From: Acidisarcina sp.
Lineage (GTDB): Bacteria > Acidobacteriota > Terriglobia > Terriglobales > Acidobacteriaceae
NCBI GenBank assembly: GCA_035539175.1
Contig: DATLIY010000008.1
Location: 248,001 to 312,000 of the forward strand
Direction: 5' to 3'
DNA length: 64,000 nucleotides
Shown: positions 26,292 through 35,845 of the stretch, one piece after another
How the letters are laid out: each line of letters opens with the position of its first letter
How positions within the stretch are numbered: position 1 is the first letter of the stretch
The notes under the pieces: generated by a model
Databases searched by the model: none
Told to the model about the DNA's origin: nothing
The model's input: the letters and a program-made list of their open reading frames with translations, nothing else
Translations under genes and position numbers: made by a program

Positions 26292-27101
26292 ATGAATCCA
26301 TTAGCCGAACGTCTTATCCTCCTTCAGGCAGCCGACGAGCAAATCGCTCATCTTCAGGAAGCCATAGCTGCGCTGCCCGGGCACCTTGCCGCCCTCGAAC
26401 AGAAACTTGCAAGCCAGAAACTCTCCGTCGCCGGACATGAAAAGGCCGTCAAGGCCGAAGAGGCGAAAAAACGCGCTTTGGAGAGCGATATCAAGGATCA
26501 GCAGCAGAAGATCGCGAAGTATAAGGATCAGCTGACCGGGGTCAAGAACAACGACCAATACGCAGCGCTGCAGCACGAAATCACCTTTGCTGAGGGCGAA
26601 ATTCGCAAGCTGGAAGAGCAGGAACTGCAATGCATGGATCGCACCGAAAAGCTGGTGGCCGAGCGCGCCGCAGCACAGACGGAGCTGGCTGCCCAGACGG
26701 CCCATGTAGAAGCGGAGAAGGAGCTGGCACGCTCTTCTGCTGCCGCGCAGGAAGCCGAACTGGCAGATCTGAAGGCGAAGCGGGACTCCTGCCGCGCCGG
26801 TGTCGAGTCCACGGTACTGGCAAATTACGATCGCATCTCCTCCGGCAAAAAGAAGGCCCTGGCCCTCGCACAAGGGCAGCAATGTACCGGATGCCAGATG
26901 TTTTTGCGCCCCCAGTTATGGAACATGGTTCGCGAGGCAGGTGCACTGCTGACATGTGAGAGCTGTGGACGGCTGATGTACTACGACGCCTCGAAAGAGC
27001 CGGTACGTGAGCCCCAGCCAGCGGCATCCAAGACCAGAAAGCGCACCAAGAAAGCTCCAGCAGAAGGCGCGGCACAAGCCACGGAAAAAGCAGAAGCCTG
27101 A
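26292..27101 (+). CDS. Coiled-coil protein with C4 zinc ribbon
   Basis: 269 residues. About 180 residues of heptad-rich helix ([20 protein letters not shown] to [14 protein letters not shown]) form a long antiparallel coiled coil. A zinc ribbon follows (CTGCQMF, 20 residues, [10 protein letters not shown]) and then a basic Lys/Arg/Ala-rich tail. [16 protein letters not shown] segment is typical of the DUF164/zf-RING_7 family, which is related to ribosome- or nucleic-acid-associated factors of uncertain function. Cytoplasmic. The start has no clear Shine-Dalgarno site. Confidence 0.8.
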   Translation: MNPLAERLILLQAADEQIAHLQEAIAALPGHLAALEQKLASQKLSVAGHEKAVKAEEAKKRALESDIKDQQQKIAKYKDQLTGVKNNDQYAALQHEITFAEGEIRKLEEQELQCMDRTEKLVAERAAAQTELAAQTAHVEAEKELARSSAAAQEAELADLKAKRDSCRAGVESTVLANYDRISSGKKKALALAQGQQCTGCQMFLRPQLWNMVREAGALLTCESCGRLMYYDASKEPVREPQPAASKTRKRTKKAPAEGAAQATEKAEA

Positions 27102-27196
27102 AGCGCATCCGGTCCTAACCTGCTCGATTTACAGCTGTTCCTCTCCAGTTGAGGAGCAGCCGACCGCATACTATTCCTAGAGGAGAGCTCCACGAA

Positions 27197-27769
27197 GTGG
27201 CCCAGAGGGGGAAGAAGCGCATTGCCGTCGACATGGACGAAGTCCTTGCCGATACGCTCAGCGAACACATCGCGCGCTATAACCAGGAGCATGGGGAGTC
27301 GGTCACCAAGGCGGATCTGGCCGGCAAGTGGATGTGGGACATCGTCTCCACCGACCGGCACGAGAGGCTGAATGCGTACCTGCAGGCAGAAGATTTCTTT
27401 GAGGATCTGCCGGTCGTGCCGGACAGCCAGAAGGTATTGGCTGATCTATGTGAGACATACGACGTCTATATCGCCACGGCAGCCATGGAGTTCCCCAACT
27501 CCTTCGGTCCCAAATACCGGTGGCTGCAGCGGCACTTCCCTTTCATCTCCCCGGTAAACTACGTCTTCTGCGGTGACAAAGGCATCTTGCGCGCCCACTA
27601 CCTGATTGACGATCTACCGCGAAACTTCCGGCGATTTGTCGGCCAGGGAATCCTGTATTCCGCTCCGCACAATCTCGGCGTCTCCGGCTACCATCGCGTG
27701 GATAACTGGCGTCAGATCGCCGAATTTTTCCGCAATTTGACCGAAAATAACCCGTCCGAAGAGCTCTAG
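27197..27769 (+). CDS. 5'(3')-deoxyribonucleotidase-like HAD phosphatase
   Basis: Predicted 190 residues. The HAD nucleophile motif is AVDMDEVLADT at the N-terminus (Asp nucleophile plus Asp+2). The conserved EDFFEDLPVVPDSQ segment follows, then IATAAMEFP (motif II) and DDLPRNFRRF (acidic motif). This is the NT5C family, which dephosphorylates deoxynucleoside monophosphates; some members act on other small phosphates. The GTG start is chosen for AGGAGAG about 10 nt upstream; an upstream TTG at 27151 would add 15 non-conserved residues. Cytoplasmic, apparently monocistronic. Confidence 0.75.
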   Translation: MAQRGKKRIAVDMDEVLADTLSEHIARYNQEHGESVTKADLAGKWMWDIVSTDRHERLNAYLQAEDFFEDLPVVPDSQKVLADLCETYDVYIATAAMEFPNSFGPKYRWLQRHFPFISPVNYVFCGDKGILRAHYLIDDLPRNFRRFVGQGILYSAPHNLGVSGYHRVDNWRQIAEFFRNLTENNPSEEL

Positions 27770-27792
27770 CACCACCATCGACAGCCAATTTT

Positions 27793-28587
27793 CTAGGGCT
27801 TGCCGTTGTCCTGTTCCAATCCAACCGGCCGGACGGGCGGCATCGAGCCGCGCATCATGGCTGGCGATTTCGAAGACAGCACAGCAGCCAATGGTTTGGC
27901 GCCCAGCGCTGTTCCCATGGGTCGCAGATTCATCGCCGGCTGCGTAGTGGCCTGCTGGTGCATGGTCACAATAATCGCAGTAGCCGGAGTTTTGCCAAGG
28001 CAGCGGTACGCATGCGGCGTGCTGGCATCAAAATAGACCCCATCTCCTGGTTCGAGAACATGAACCTTGTCGGAGTGGCGGATCTCAAGTTCGCCTTCGA
28101 GCAAGTACAGGAACTCGTAGCCCGGATGCACGTGCGGGCGCACTTCCGCCATCTTCTTCAGCGGAATGAACTCCGCATAGTAGGGATCGAGCTGGCGGTC
28201 GGGAACCATGTAGCCGAGGCTCTCAAAGTAGTAGGTGGGGTCGTCCACCCCGGTCTGTGGCAGGCGAACACGCTCCTTCTTCTTATGGACCCGAAAAAGG
28301 GTATGCGGCTCCGTCTCGAAAAAGTAGGAAAGATCCTTGCTGAAGACCATGGCGATGCGCGCCAGGTTCCTGAGGGTAGGGACCACACGGCCGGTCTCAA
28401 GCTGCGACAGGAAACTGGCCGAAAGGCCGGTGTGCTTCCCCAACTCCACAAGCCCCATGGATTTCTTCAATCGAAGACGCTTAATTCGCTCCCCGATATG
28501 TTTTTCCGCGATAAAATTCTCGGCGCTGCTAGGATCGATCGCCGCAGGAGTGGTCCCTTCGTCTTTCATCTCGGGCTTGGTGTTCAT
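27793..28587 (-). CDS. XRE-family transcriptional regulator with C-terminal cupin domain
   Basis: 264 residues. Residues about 30-90 are an XRE helix-turn-helix (GERIKRLRLKKSMGLVELGK; GLSASFLSQLETGRVVPTLR). Residues about 135-205 are a cupin (PHVHPGYEFLYLLEGELEIR; VLEPGDGVYFDASTPHAYRC) likely to bind a small effector. The Ala/Pro-rich tail is non-conserved. The combination is typical of regulators such as PuuR-like proteins. The ATG at 28587 has AAAGGA 6 nt upstream; an earlier in-frame start at 28608 is less likely. It is divergent from the epimerase gene, with which it shares a 138-nt upstream region. Confidence 0.85.
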   Translation of the reverse strand: MNTKPEMKDEGTTPAAIDPSSAENFIAEKHIGERIKRLRLKKSMGLVELGKHTGLSASFLSQLETGRVVPTLRNLARIAMVFSKDLSYFFETEPHTLFRVHKKKERVRLPQTGVDDPTYYFESLGYMVPDRQLDPYYAEFIPLKKMAEVRPHVHPGYEFLYLLEGELEIRHSDKVHVLEPGDGVYFDASTPHAYRCLGKTPATAIIVTMHQQATTQPAMNLRPMGTALGAKPLAAVLSSKSPAMMRGSMPPVRPVGLEQDNGKP

Positions 28588-28725
28588 AGCAGATCCTTTT
28601 GACCACACTTAATAGATGCGTCAGCGGAGCAAAATGTTACCAGTACTGCAATACCTTCCATTATGGTGAAACCAGCTCCCGCGGCAATCGCATCGGAACC
28701 AGACCGCGAGGAAAGGAGCATCAAG

Positions 28726-29637
28726 ATGCCGGTACTTCTGAGTGGCGCCTCGGGCATGATCGGAAACGCCCTCCGGGCTTCCTTTGCACGGGAATCGATT
28801 CCGACGTTTCGCCTGGTCCGGTCAGCCGCGACCCAGGCGGGAGAGATCCACTGGAATCCTGAAGCATCCTCTCCGGAGGAACGATTCCCTGAAATTCCGG
28901 CTTCCGTTCCCTTAGACGCGGCGATTCACCTATCAGGAGCAAACATTGCGGGGCACCTCTGGACTCCGGCCTATCGGGAGCAGCTCCGGCAGAGCCGCGT
29001 CGCCTCTACGCAGGCGCTCTGCGAACTGCTGATTCGTCTGCCGCGTCCTCCTCGCGTGCTGGTATGCGCATCTGCCATAGGAATCTATGGCGACCGGGGC
29101 AGCGACATCCTGGACGAAACCTCGCCCCCCGGCACCGGATTCCTCGCCGATCTCTGCCGGGAGTGGGAGGCCGCGGCGCAACCCGCCGAGAGCTTCGGCA
29201 TTCGCGTGCTCCACCTGCGCTTTGGCGTAGTGCTGGCAGCCGAGGGCGGCATGCTGGCGAAGCTGCTGCCGGTCTTCCGGCTGGGCGCGGGTGGCAAGCT
29301 CGGCAGCGGCCAGCAGTGGATGAGTTGGGTGGCTTTGCCCGATGTAGTGCGCATCATTCGCTTCGCCCTGGAAAGAGAAGATCTGCGGGGCGCTATCAAC
29401 GTGGTCACGCCGCACCCGGTTACCAATCTGGAGTTCACCCGTGCCATGGGTCGAGTGTTGCATCGGCCCGCGTTCTTCGCCGTTCCGGCAGCGGCGTTGC
29501 GGCTGATCTTTGGCGAGATGGCCAACAGCACCATGCTGGCCAGCACGCGCGTGCTTCCGCGGCGCATCCTGGAAGCGGGATTCCGCCTGGAGCACGAGGA
29601 GCTCGAGCCCGCATTGCGCTCTCTGCTACGGAAGTAA
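28726..29637 (+). CDS. TIGR01777-family epimerase (YfcH/SulA-like SDR)
   Basis: 303 residues. The N-terminal Rossmann motif is LLSGASGMIGNAL. It also has AIHLSGANIAG, a VLVCASAIGIYGDRG segment with the Tyr of the SDR active site, GTGFLADLCREWEAAA, LRFGVVLAAEGGMLAKLLP and the C-terminal ASTRVLPRRILEAGF. It is an atypical NAD(P)-binding nucleoside-diphosphate-sugar epimerase-like protein whose substrate is unknown. The ATG is preferred because GGAAAGGAG lies about 8 nt upstream; the in-frame ATG at 28663 would add 21 poorly conserved residues. The lipoprotein gene begins 29 nt downstream. Confidence 0.85.
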   Translation: MPVLLSGASGMIGNALRASFARESIPTFRLVRSAATQAGEIHWNPEASSPEERFPEIPASVPLDAAIHLSGANIAGHLWTPAYREQLRQSRVASTQALCELLIRLPRPPRVLVCASAIGIYGDRGSDILDETSPPGTGFLADLCREWEAAAQPAESFGIRVLHLRFGVVLAAEGGMLAKLLPVFRLGAGGKLGSGQQWMSWVALPDVVRIIRFALEREDLRGAINVVTPHPVTNLEFTRAMGRVLHRPAFFAVPAAALRLIFGEMANSTMLASTRVLPRRILEAGFRLEHEELEPALRSLLRK

Positions 29638-29666
29638 CAGAATTCCTCTGCTAGGCTGAAGAGGAG

Positions 29667-30806
29667 ATGATTCGCAAGCCAGGAAGAGACAACGAGAAAG
29701 CGTTTCGCATCTGTCGCGCCACGGCATTGCTGGTTTTTCTGGCAGCCGGAGTGTTCGCGGGTTGTGGAATGCCCGCAGCACCGCAGGCACCCACGCTGAA
29801 GCTGCCGGAGCCGCCGAAAGATCTAAGCGCAACCCGCAGCGAAGATACCGTCCAACTGAAGTGGACCATGCCTCGCCGATCCACCGACAACATTCCGCTC
29901 CAGGGCAAGACGAGCGTGTATGTGTGGCGAACGAACGGCAGCGGAAGAGGCGACCTTGTCGGAGATCTGGCCCTGCTCCCTGGCGCCTCCGGTACATTTG
30001 CGGACAAGCTACCGCCACAGTTACAAACCGGGCCTCCGGCGATCCTCACGTATACCGTGGAGTTGCAAAACCACCTGGGGCACTCCGCTGGCCGATCGAA
30101 TCAGGCATACTCGGCTGCTGGCGCATCTCCCTCGTCCGTGCGGGAACTCTCCGGGGAGATGACAAAGGACGGAGTTCACCTGCGCTGGAAGCAGGACGTG
30201 ACCTCAGCAGAGGACGCAGGGTCCAACGTGTTTCGCGGGCCCAATGTGTTTCGCATCCACAGGAAGCTGCTGGATTCTGCACCGGAGAAGAAGTCTTCCG
30301 AAGGCAGCGCTCCTGAACCCGTCACGCTCAGCTTGCTGGTGAAACCCGCATCCGGCGAAGACCGCGACGAAGCGCTGGACCGAAGCGCCCTGTTTGGCCG
30401 CCACTATGAGTATTGGGTGGAGCGAGTGGCCCCGGTCAGCCTCAACGGTCATTCCATCGAGGTTCTGAGCGGCCCCAGCAACACCGTCCAGATAGAAACC
30501 AAGGACGTCTTTCCTCCAAACCCGCCGCAGCAACTGGCAGCTATCGCAGCGGAGGGCCAGCATGGAATCGATCTATCCTGGTCACCGAATACCGAAACGG
30601 ATCTGGCCGGATATGTGGTCTATCGCAGGGAAGATGGTAGTCAGCCAGAGCGCGTGTCGCCAGCCGGCATCCTGCTGGTAGCTCCCTCCTTCCGTGACAC
30701 CTCCGCGCTTCCCGGACATCGCTATCGCTATTCCGTCAGCGCATTGGACACCAGTGGAAATGAGAGTGCACGCTCCGCCGAGGCAGAAGAATCCCTGCCG
30801 CAATAA
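29667..30806 (+). CDS. Fibronectin type III-domain lipoprotein
   Basis: 379 residues. A hydrophobic leader ends in a lipobox (VFAGC, Cys33), so the protein is probably attached to a membrane facing the periplasm or outside. Fibronectin type III-like modules cover residues about 48-130 (PKDLSATRSEDTVQLKWTMP), 150-260 (VRELSGEMTKDGVHLRWKQD) and 282-375 (PPQQLAAIAAEGQHGIDLSW; DLAGYVVYRRED; YRYSVSALDTSGNES). FnIII folds mediate binding; no catalytic motif is visible. The Shine-Dalgarno match GAGGAG directly abuts the ATG, which is unusually close. The FAH gene follows 25 nt downstream. Confidence 0.75.
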   Translation: MIRKPGRDNEKAFRICRATALLVFLAAGVFAGCGMPAAPQAPTLKLPEPPKDLSATRSEDTVQLKWTMPRRSTDNIPLQGKTSVYVWRTNGSGRGDLVGDLALLPGASGTFADKLPPQLQTGPPAILTYTVELQNHLGHSAGRSNQAYSAAGASPSSVRELSGEMTKDGVHLRWKQDVTSAEDAGSNVFRGPNVFRIHRKLLDSAPEKKSSEGSAPEPVTLSLLVKPASGEDRDEALDRSALFGRHYEYWVERVAPVSLNGHSIEVLSGPSNTVQIETKDVFPPNPPQQLAAIAAEGQHGIDLSWSPNTETDLAGYVVYRREDGSQPERVSPAGILLVAPSFRDTSALPGHRYRYSVSALDTSGNESARSAEAEESLPQ

Positions 30807-30831
30807 ACCTGCAATAAGGAGAGAGGAATCC

Positions 30832-31617
30832 ATGAAGTATTGCCGCTTCCAGACGCAAGAGGGACCACAGTACGGCGAGGTTGTCGACCGCAATGGCGAG
30901 CTATGGATTGAGCGGCGGCTTCCTCCGCCACAGGAGGACCACGTCACCCGCCTATCCCAGGCGAAGTTTGAGCCGATCCTCTTCGCGACGGCAACCTTGC
31001 TCGCTCCGGTCATGCCTTCGAAGATCGTGTGTATCGGAAGGAATTACAGTGACCACGTCAAGGAACTGGGCAACGACTTCACCGCCGAGCCGCTGCTCTT
31101 TCTCAAGGCCCCTTCTTCCCTGCTCGCGCCCGGCGGCACGATTCGGATTCCCGCTGTTTCCGAACGGGTGGACTTTGAAGGAGAACTGGCCGTCGTGATC
31201 GGCCGCCGTGCCAGCCGCATCGGCCCTGAAGAGGACGTGAAACCATACATCCGCGGCTACACCATCGTGAATGACGTGACCGCGCGCGACCTGCAGAAGA
31301 AAGATGGCCAATGGTCCCGGGCAAAGGGCTTCGATACCTTCTGCCCGGTGGGGCCGCTGGTATCGGACGAGATCGACCCGGTGAAGGGCGTCACGGTAGA
31401 GACGCGGCTCAACGGCGAACTCCGCCAGCATGGCACAACACTGGACTTGATCTTTCCGGTATCCACGCTGCTGCGCTACATCACTGCTGCCATCACGCTG
31501 GAGCCGGGAGACTTGATTCCTACCGGAACCCCGTCAGGTGTAGGGCCGATGCGTCCCGGGAATCAGGTCTCGGTAACGATCGAAGGGCTCGGCACACTGA
31601 CAAATATGGTGGCGTAA
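30832..31617 (+). CDS. Fumarylacetoacetate hydrolase-family protein
   Basis: 261 residues with the FAH C-terminal fold: KIVCIGRNYSDHVKELG, LFLKAPSSLLAPGGTI, the metal-binding acidic motif VDFEGELAVVIG, GYTIVNDVTARDLQ and DLIPTGTPSGVGPM. Members catalyse hydrolysis, decarboxylation or isomerisation of oxo-acids such as acylpyruvates and 2-hydroxyhepta-2,4-diene-1,7-dioate. The exact substrate is unknown, and oxaloacetate decarboxylase/acylpyruvase activity is possible. AAGGAGAGAGGA precedes the ATG, so a longer upstream frame that overlaps the lipoprotein gene was not used. Confidence 0.85.
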   Translation: MKYCRFQTQEGPQYGEVVDRNGELWIERRLPPPQEDHVTRLSQAKFEPILFATATLLAPVMPSKIVCIGRNYSDHVKELGNDFTAEPLLFLKAPSSLLAPGGTIRIPAVSERVDFEGELAVVIGRRASRIGPEEDVKPYIRGYTIVNDVTARDLQKKDGQWSRAKGFDTFCPVGPLVSDEIDPVKGVTVETRLNGELRQHGTTLDLIFPVSTLLRYITAAITLEPGDLIPTGTPSGVGPMRPGNQVSVTIEGLGTLTNMVA

Positions 31618-31634
31618 GAGGTTCCAGAACCTCT
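31617..31634 (+). terminator. Possible hairpin at the end of the FAH gene
   Basis: AGAGGTTC and GAACCTCT form a near-perfect hairpin that starts within the stop codon. No T run follows, so it is a weak candidate terminator or an mRNA 3'-end stabiliser. Confidence 0.3.
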
Positions 31635-31793
31635 ACCTTGTCAGCAAGGTCGCCAATCGATTAGGTTGCAACACCCGACAAGGAGTGGTTAATGCCTGCG
31701 TTAACAACTGCTTAGCCACTTCCTCTGCGTGTTTCAAACCTGCTAGCCTCCCAGTCGCAATCCAAACAGCTTTCTATCTGAACTGAGGAGACC

Positions 31794-32279
31794 ATGAAAG
31801 AAACAGGTCTGATGAAGTGCGTGCTCGCTCTGATCCTCTGCCTTACCATCCCCATCGTAGCCTTCGCCGCTGACAACAGTTATAAGGTGACTTACGATGG
31901 AGGCTCATTCACAGGTGTGAAATCCGGCTCTGCTCTCAAGATGTACATTGAGGCGGACACCATACGATTTGTACGAGATGGAAAAGATGTAATGCTCGTA
32001 CCTGCTTCGTCCGTGACGGAGATCAGCTACGGACAAGATGTCCACCGGCGCGTGGGATCCGCTATTGCAATTGGCGTTTTCACCCTGGGCGCTGGAGCCT
32101 TGATGGCTCTGAGTAAATCCAAGAAGCATTTCGTTGGTTTGACGTGGGCCAGTACTGACAAAAAGGGCGGCTTGGCGATGCAGTGTGACAAGAACGAGTA
32201 TCGCGGTATCCTTGCGGGACTCGAAGGCATAACTGGGAAAAAGTCCGTCAACTCCGACACGATGACAGTAAAGAACTAG
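31794..32279 (+). CDS. Secreted small protein of unknown function
   Basis: 161 residues with a signal peptide (MKCVLALILCLTIPIVAFA). The mature part has a short beta-rich stretch (YKVTYDGGSFTGVKSGSALK; MYIEADTIRFVRDGKDVMLV; SSVTEISYGQ), then a Gly/Ala-rich hydrophobic segment (VGSAIAIGVFTLGAGALMAL) followed by KSKKHFVGL. The pattern suggests a periplasmic domain with a hydrophobic hairpin; I do not recognise the family. GAGGAGACC precedes the ATG. It is followed by a bidirectional terminator, so it is probably a single-gene unit. Confidence 0.65.
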   Translation: MKETGLMKCVLALILCLTIPIVAFAADNSYKVTYDGGSFTGVKSGSALKMYIEADTIRFVRDGKDVMLVPASSVTEISYGQDVHRRVGSAIAIGVFTLGAGALMALSKSKKHFVGLTWASTDKKGGLAMQCDKNEYRGILAGLEGITGKKSVNSDTMTVKN

Positions 32280-32306
32280 CTGCGATACATCGCGGCAGAT
32301 AAATTA

Positions 32307-32334
32307 CGTCTGCCATAGATACCTATGGCAGGCG
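32307..32334. terminator. Bidirectional terminator
   Basis: A 12-bp stem (32307-32318 with 32323-32334, one T-G pair) has a 4-nt loop. A T-rich tail follows on the plus strand and an A/T-rich one on the minus strand. It lies between two convergent genes. Confidence 0.7.
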
Positions 32335-32339
32335 ATTTC

Positions 32340-32903
32340 TTATTCCGTGCCGTGATGCAGCGTGTCTTTCCACTGGTGACCGCAGGACTCGCAGAACCAT
32401 TCATTGACGGGATCGGCGGACTCGAGGAGCGGATCCGGGGTGCCGCAGCGCGGGCATTCCGGAGACTGAAAATCTCCGGTCTCCCTTGCTGCCTCATACT
32501 GCTCCATGGCTTCGTCGGAGATGGGCTGGGCAAGCACCTGCTGCGCGCGTTCTACATCTTCGGGGGCAAGTTGCAGGCGGGGTGTCTGCGGAGTGACCAC
32601 TTTGCTTGCGATCCCGGCTATCTCCAGAGCCCAGTAGGCAATCGTTGCCTCCTCCACGGTGCGAAAGTTGCCGACCAAGGCATTTCCATCCGCGGCCATA
32701 TCGACTTCCAGGGGAACGGCCGCTGGCACTTCGCCGGATGGCTCCTGGCGACGCTGCGGCAAGTCCATCTTTCTCCGCTGTAACTCCTCCCGCAAAGCCT
32801 GCTGGGCGACCTCCGTCAGATCGTCATATTGCGCGGCCAGAGTTTGCAGTTCTTCGTCATACATGCTGCTGTAGTGCCTGACCAATTGCTGGTAGTCGAC
32901 CAA
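32340..32903 (-). CDS. DUF2007-like protein with C-terminal zinc ribbon
   Basis: Predicted 187 residues, cytoplasmic. The N-terminal 60 residues are helical (LVRHYSSMYDEELQTLAAQY; QQALREELQRRKMDLP). The middle (VGNFRTVEEATIAYWALEIA, then APEDVERAQQVLAQP) matches the small DUF2007 'signal-transducing' fold. The C-terminus has a four-Cys zinc ribbon (CPRCG, about 20 residues, CESCG). The TTG at 32903 is chosen because AGGAG and GGAG lie just upstream; the frame stays open to 33002. Function unknown. Confidence 0.6.
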   Translation of the reverse strand: MVDYQQLVRHYSSMYDEELQTLAAQYDDLTEVAQQALREELQRRKMDLPQRRQEPSGEVPAAVPLEVDMAADGNALVGNFRTVEEATIAYWALEIAGIASKVVTPQTPRLQLAPEDVERAQQVLAQPISDEAMEQYEAARETGDFQSPECPRCGTPDPLLESADPVNEWFCESCGHQWKDTLHHGTE

Positions 32904-33065
32904 TTTCTCCGTCTCCTTGCAAAGATTCCCTGAGAGCGAAGTATAGAGCATTTTCCATGCTCCGCCAGGCCATAAGCCTAAGCCGCAAAAGAAGAAGGGC
33001 ACCGATGTCTCGATGCCCTTGCTTGAAATGTCACTGCTACTGTGGCGTATTTGCCGCGGAACCCT

Positions 33066-35687
33066 CTATTGCAGGAGAGTCCCGTTTTCCGGTTCATTTT
33101 TTGCCTCTTCCGGCGGGATAACGACAGCAGCGGCAACCTTATCGTCTTCCTCCAGATGCAGCAGGCGTACGCCCTGCGTCGAGCGGCCCGCCGCGCGGAT
33201 GGTCTTGGTATCGATGCGGATGATCTTGCCATACTGGCTGATGACCATCAGCTCCGACGTTTCGTCCACCAGCTGAATGGTGTTGACCTTACCGTTGCGT
33301 GCGGTGGTCTTGATATTGATGACGCCCTTGCCGCCACGTGTCTGCAATCGGTATTCGTCCACATCGGTGCGTTTGCCATAGCCGTTGGCGGTGACGCTGA
33401 GAATCAGGCGGGGGCTTTCGGCCCCGTTATCTTCCTTCACCCGCTCCAGCGGCGTAACCGCAATGCCCACGACGTAATCCTGCTTCTGCAGATCGATGCC
33501 GCGAACGCCGTGCGCCGGGCGCCCCATGGAGCGAACATCGTTCTCGTTGAAGCGGATGGCCATGCCGTCATGCGTCGCCAGGAAGATGACCTGCTTGCCA
33601 TCGGTGATGCTGACGCCAATCAATTCGTCATCTTCGTCAATGCCGATCGCGATAATTCCACGAGCCATCACATTGGAGAAGTCCTTCAAGGGCGTCTTCT
33701 TCACTGTTCCCTTACGGGTGGCGAAGAAGATGAACTTGCCTTCCTCCTCCAGGTTGCGCACCGGCAGGATGTTACGCACCGTTTCCCCAGGCTGCAGGCT
33801 GAGCAGTGAGGCGATCGACTTGCCCTTACCCGCCGCTCCTACATCGGGAATCTCGTACACCTTTAGCCAGTAAACTCGCCCGGTGTTGGTGAAGCAGAGC
33901 AGGTAGGCGTGCGTGGAATCGATGATCAGCTGCGAGACAAAATCTTCCTCGCGCGTCTTCATACCAAGTCGTCCCTGCCCCCCACGCCTCTGCTGGCGAT
34001 AGGTGGAGATGGGCGTGCGCTTGAGATAACCGGAGTGCGAAACCGTGACCGCAACCTGCTCATCGGCGATCAGATCTTCCAGTTGCAGCTCGGCGGTCTC
34101 ATCCAGAATCTGGGTGCGGCGTTCATCGCCATACTGCTTGCGAATCTCTTCCAGCTCAGCGACGATGACGCGACGCAGCTTCTTCTCCGAGGCAAGAATC
34201 GATTCGTACTCGGCGATGCGTGCGCGGACGTCGGCCAACTCCTTCAAAATTTCATCGATGGAGAGTTGCGTCAGACGATAGAGCTGCAATTCGAGAACAG
34301 CGTCGATCTGTTTGTAGCTCAGGCCCACTTCCTGCGTAAGGTTGGTGGTGTCCTTATCGAGCTTGATGACGATGTCTTTGCTCTTGCCGAAGCGGAAGAG
34401 ATTCTCGCGGGCATCGGCACGGCTGCTCGAACCACGGATGATCCGGATCACCTGGTCGAGATTGTCGAGGGCAATTTTGTAGCCTTCGAGGATGTGCTCG
34501 CGTTCGCGCGCCTTGCGCAACAGGAAAGCGGTGCGGCGGCGAACCACGTCTACGCGATGATCGATGAAGTGACGGATAGCCTCGGCAAGTCCCACCTCCC
34601 TGGGCTGGTTATTCACCACCGCCAGGAAGATCATGGAAAAGCTTTCCTGCATCTGCGTGTGCTTGTAGAGCTGATTCAGTACAATCTGCGCTTCCGCGGT
34701 ACGCTTCAGCTCGATGACGATGCGCATACCGTCGCGGTCGCTCTCATCGCGGATATCGGAGATGTCGTCGATGATCTTTTCATTGACGAGATCGGCGATA
34801 CGCTCGATGAGCTTGGACTTGTTGACCTGGTAGGGGATCTCGGTAACGATGATCGCCTGCTTGTCCTTGGTCATGTTTTCGACGGCCGCACGGGCGCGCA
34901 TCAGGAAGCGTCCACGCCCGGTCTTGTATGCCTGCGCAATGCCGCCACGGCCATAGATAAAGCCGCCCGTCGGGAAATCGGGCCCCTGAACGTGCTTCAA
35001 AACCTCCGCCAGTCCTGCATGCGGATCGTTCACCAACTCGATGGTGGCGTTGATCACCTCGGTGAGGTTATGCGGCGGAATGTTTGTAGCCATGCCGACC
35101 GCAATGCCGTTCGAACCATTCACAATCAGGTTAGGGATGCGAGTCGGCAGGACAGTAGGCTCAAGCGTTGACTCGTCATAGTTCGGCGCAAAGTCCACCG
35201 TCTCCATGTCGATGTCGGCGAGCAACTCCCCGGCAGCACGCATCATGCGGCACTCGGTGTAACGCATGGCTGCTGGCGGGTCGCCATCCACCGAACCGAA
35301 GTTCCCCTGGCCGTCAATCATGGGATAACGCATGCTGAAGGGCTGGGACAAGCGCACCAGGGTGTCATAAATCGCCGAGTCGCCGTGGGGATGGAAGACA
35401 CCCATGACGTAGCCGACTACCTTGGCGCACTTGGTGTACTTCTTGTTGTACTGCAATCCCATGTCGTTCATGCCGTAAAGAATGCGGCGATGCACAGGCT
35501 TCAAACCGTCGCGAATATCGGGAAGCGCTCGACCGATGATGACGGACATGGAATAGTCGAGATACGAACGGCGCATCTCGTCTTCAATGTTGATCGGGAT
35601 AATGCTGGCGGCACCGGTAGCGTCCGGTCGAAGACCGTCCTTGCCATCTCCGCCGAGGGGTAACTGGGGATTCTGATCGTCTGCCAT
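33066..35687 (-). CDS. gyrA: DNA gyrase subunit A
   Basis: 873 residues. The winged-helix and tower region includes [12 protein letters not shown], the catalytic Tyr in AMRYTECR, and the quinolone-determining stretch [14 protein letters not shown], where the positions equivalent to E. coli Ser83 and Asp87 hold Ser and Asp. The GyrA box QRRGGQG, which separates gyrase from topoisomerase IV, precedes a six-bladed C-terminal beta-propeller. With GyrB it introduces negative supercoils using ATP. gyrB is not in the window. The reading frame is intact, and a good promoter is visible upstream. Confidence 0.97.
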   Translation of the reverse strand: MADDQNPQLPLGGDGKDGLRPDATGAASIIPINIEDEMRRSYLDYSMSVIIGRALPDIRDGLKPVHRRILYGMNDMGLQYNKKYTKCAKVVGYVMGVFHPHGDSAIYDTLVRLSQPFSMRYPMIDGQGNFGSVDGDPPAAMRYTECRMMRAAGELLADIDMETVDFAPNYDESTLEPTVLPTRIPNLIVNGSNGIAVGMATNIPPHNLTEVINATIELVNDPHAGLAEVLKHVQGPDFPTGGFIYGRGGIAQAYKTGRGRFLMRARAAVENMTKDKQAIIVTEIPYQVNKSKLIERIADLVNEKIIDDISDIRDESDRDGMRIVIELKRTAEAQIVLNQLYKHTQMQESFSMIFLAVVNNQPREVGLAEAIRHFIDHRVDVVRRRTAFLLRKAREREHILEGYKIALDNLDQVIRIIRGSSSRADARENLFRFGKSKDIVIKLDKDTTNLTQEVGLSYKQIDAVLELQLYRLTQLSIDEILKELADVRARIAEYESILASEKKLRRVIVAELEEIRKQYGDERRTQILDETAELQLEDLIADEQVAVTVSHSGYLKRTPISTYRQQRRGGQGRLGMKTREEDFVSQLIIDSTHAYLLCFTNTGRVYWLKVYEIPDVGAAGKGKSIASLLSLQPGETVRNILPVRNLEEEGKFIFFATRKGTVKKTPLKDFSNVMARGIIAIGIDEDDELIGVSITDGKQVIFLATHDGMAIRFNENDVRSMGRPAHGVRGIDLQKQDYVVGIAVTPLERVKEDNGAESPRLILSVTANGYGKRTDVDEYRLQTRGGKGVINIKTTARNGKVNTIQLVDETSELMVISQYGKIIRIDTKTIRAAGRSTQGVRLLHLEEDDKVAAAVVIPPEEAKNEPENGTLLQ

Positions 35688-35771
35688 AAGAGTGGGGGTG
35701 GTTCAGGTGGCCGGAAGAGAAGAAGCAGGGACCCGCACAGGAAATTCCGACTCTGAAACTAACCTAACTCT

Positions 35772-35800
35772 ATGATACGCAAATAGTTACCCGTAAGCAA
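35772..35800 (-). promoter_or_regulatory. Predicted gyrA promoter
   Basis: On the minus strand TTGCTT (35795-35800), a 17-nt spacer and TATCAT (35772-35777) form a sigma-70-type promoter about 85 nt before the gyrA ATG. Confidence 0.5.
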
Positions 35801-35845
35801 GCGCGTAGCGCCCCAGTAACTCCAATGATGCGAGTCACTTGCAAT

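Noticed and set aside
33909-35171. 420-codon frame antisense to gyrA
   Set aside because: Shadow frame over a highly conserved gene with no homology pattern of its own.
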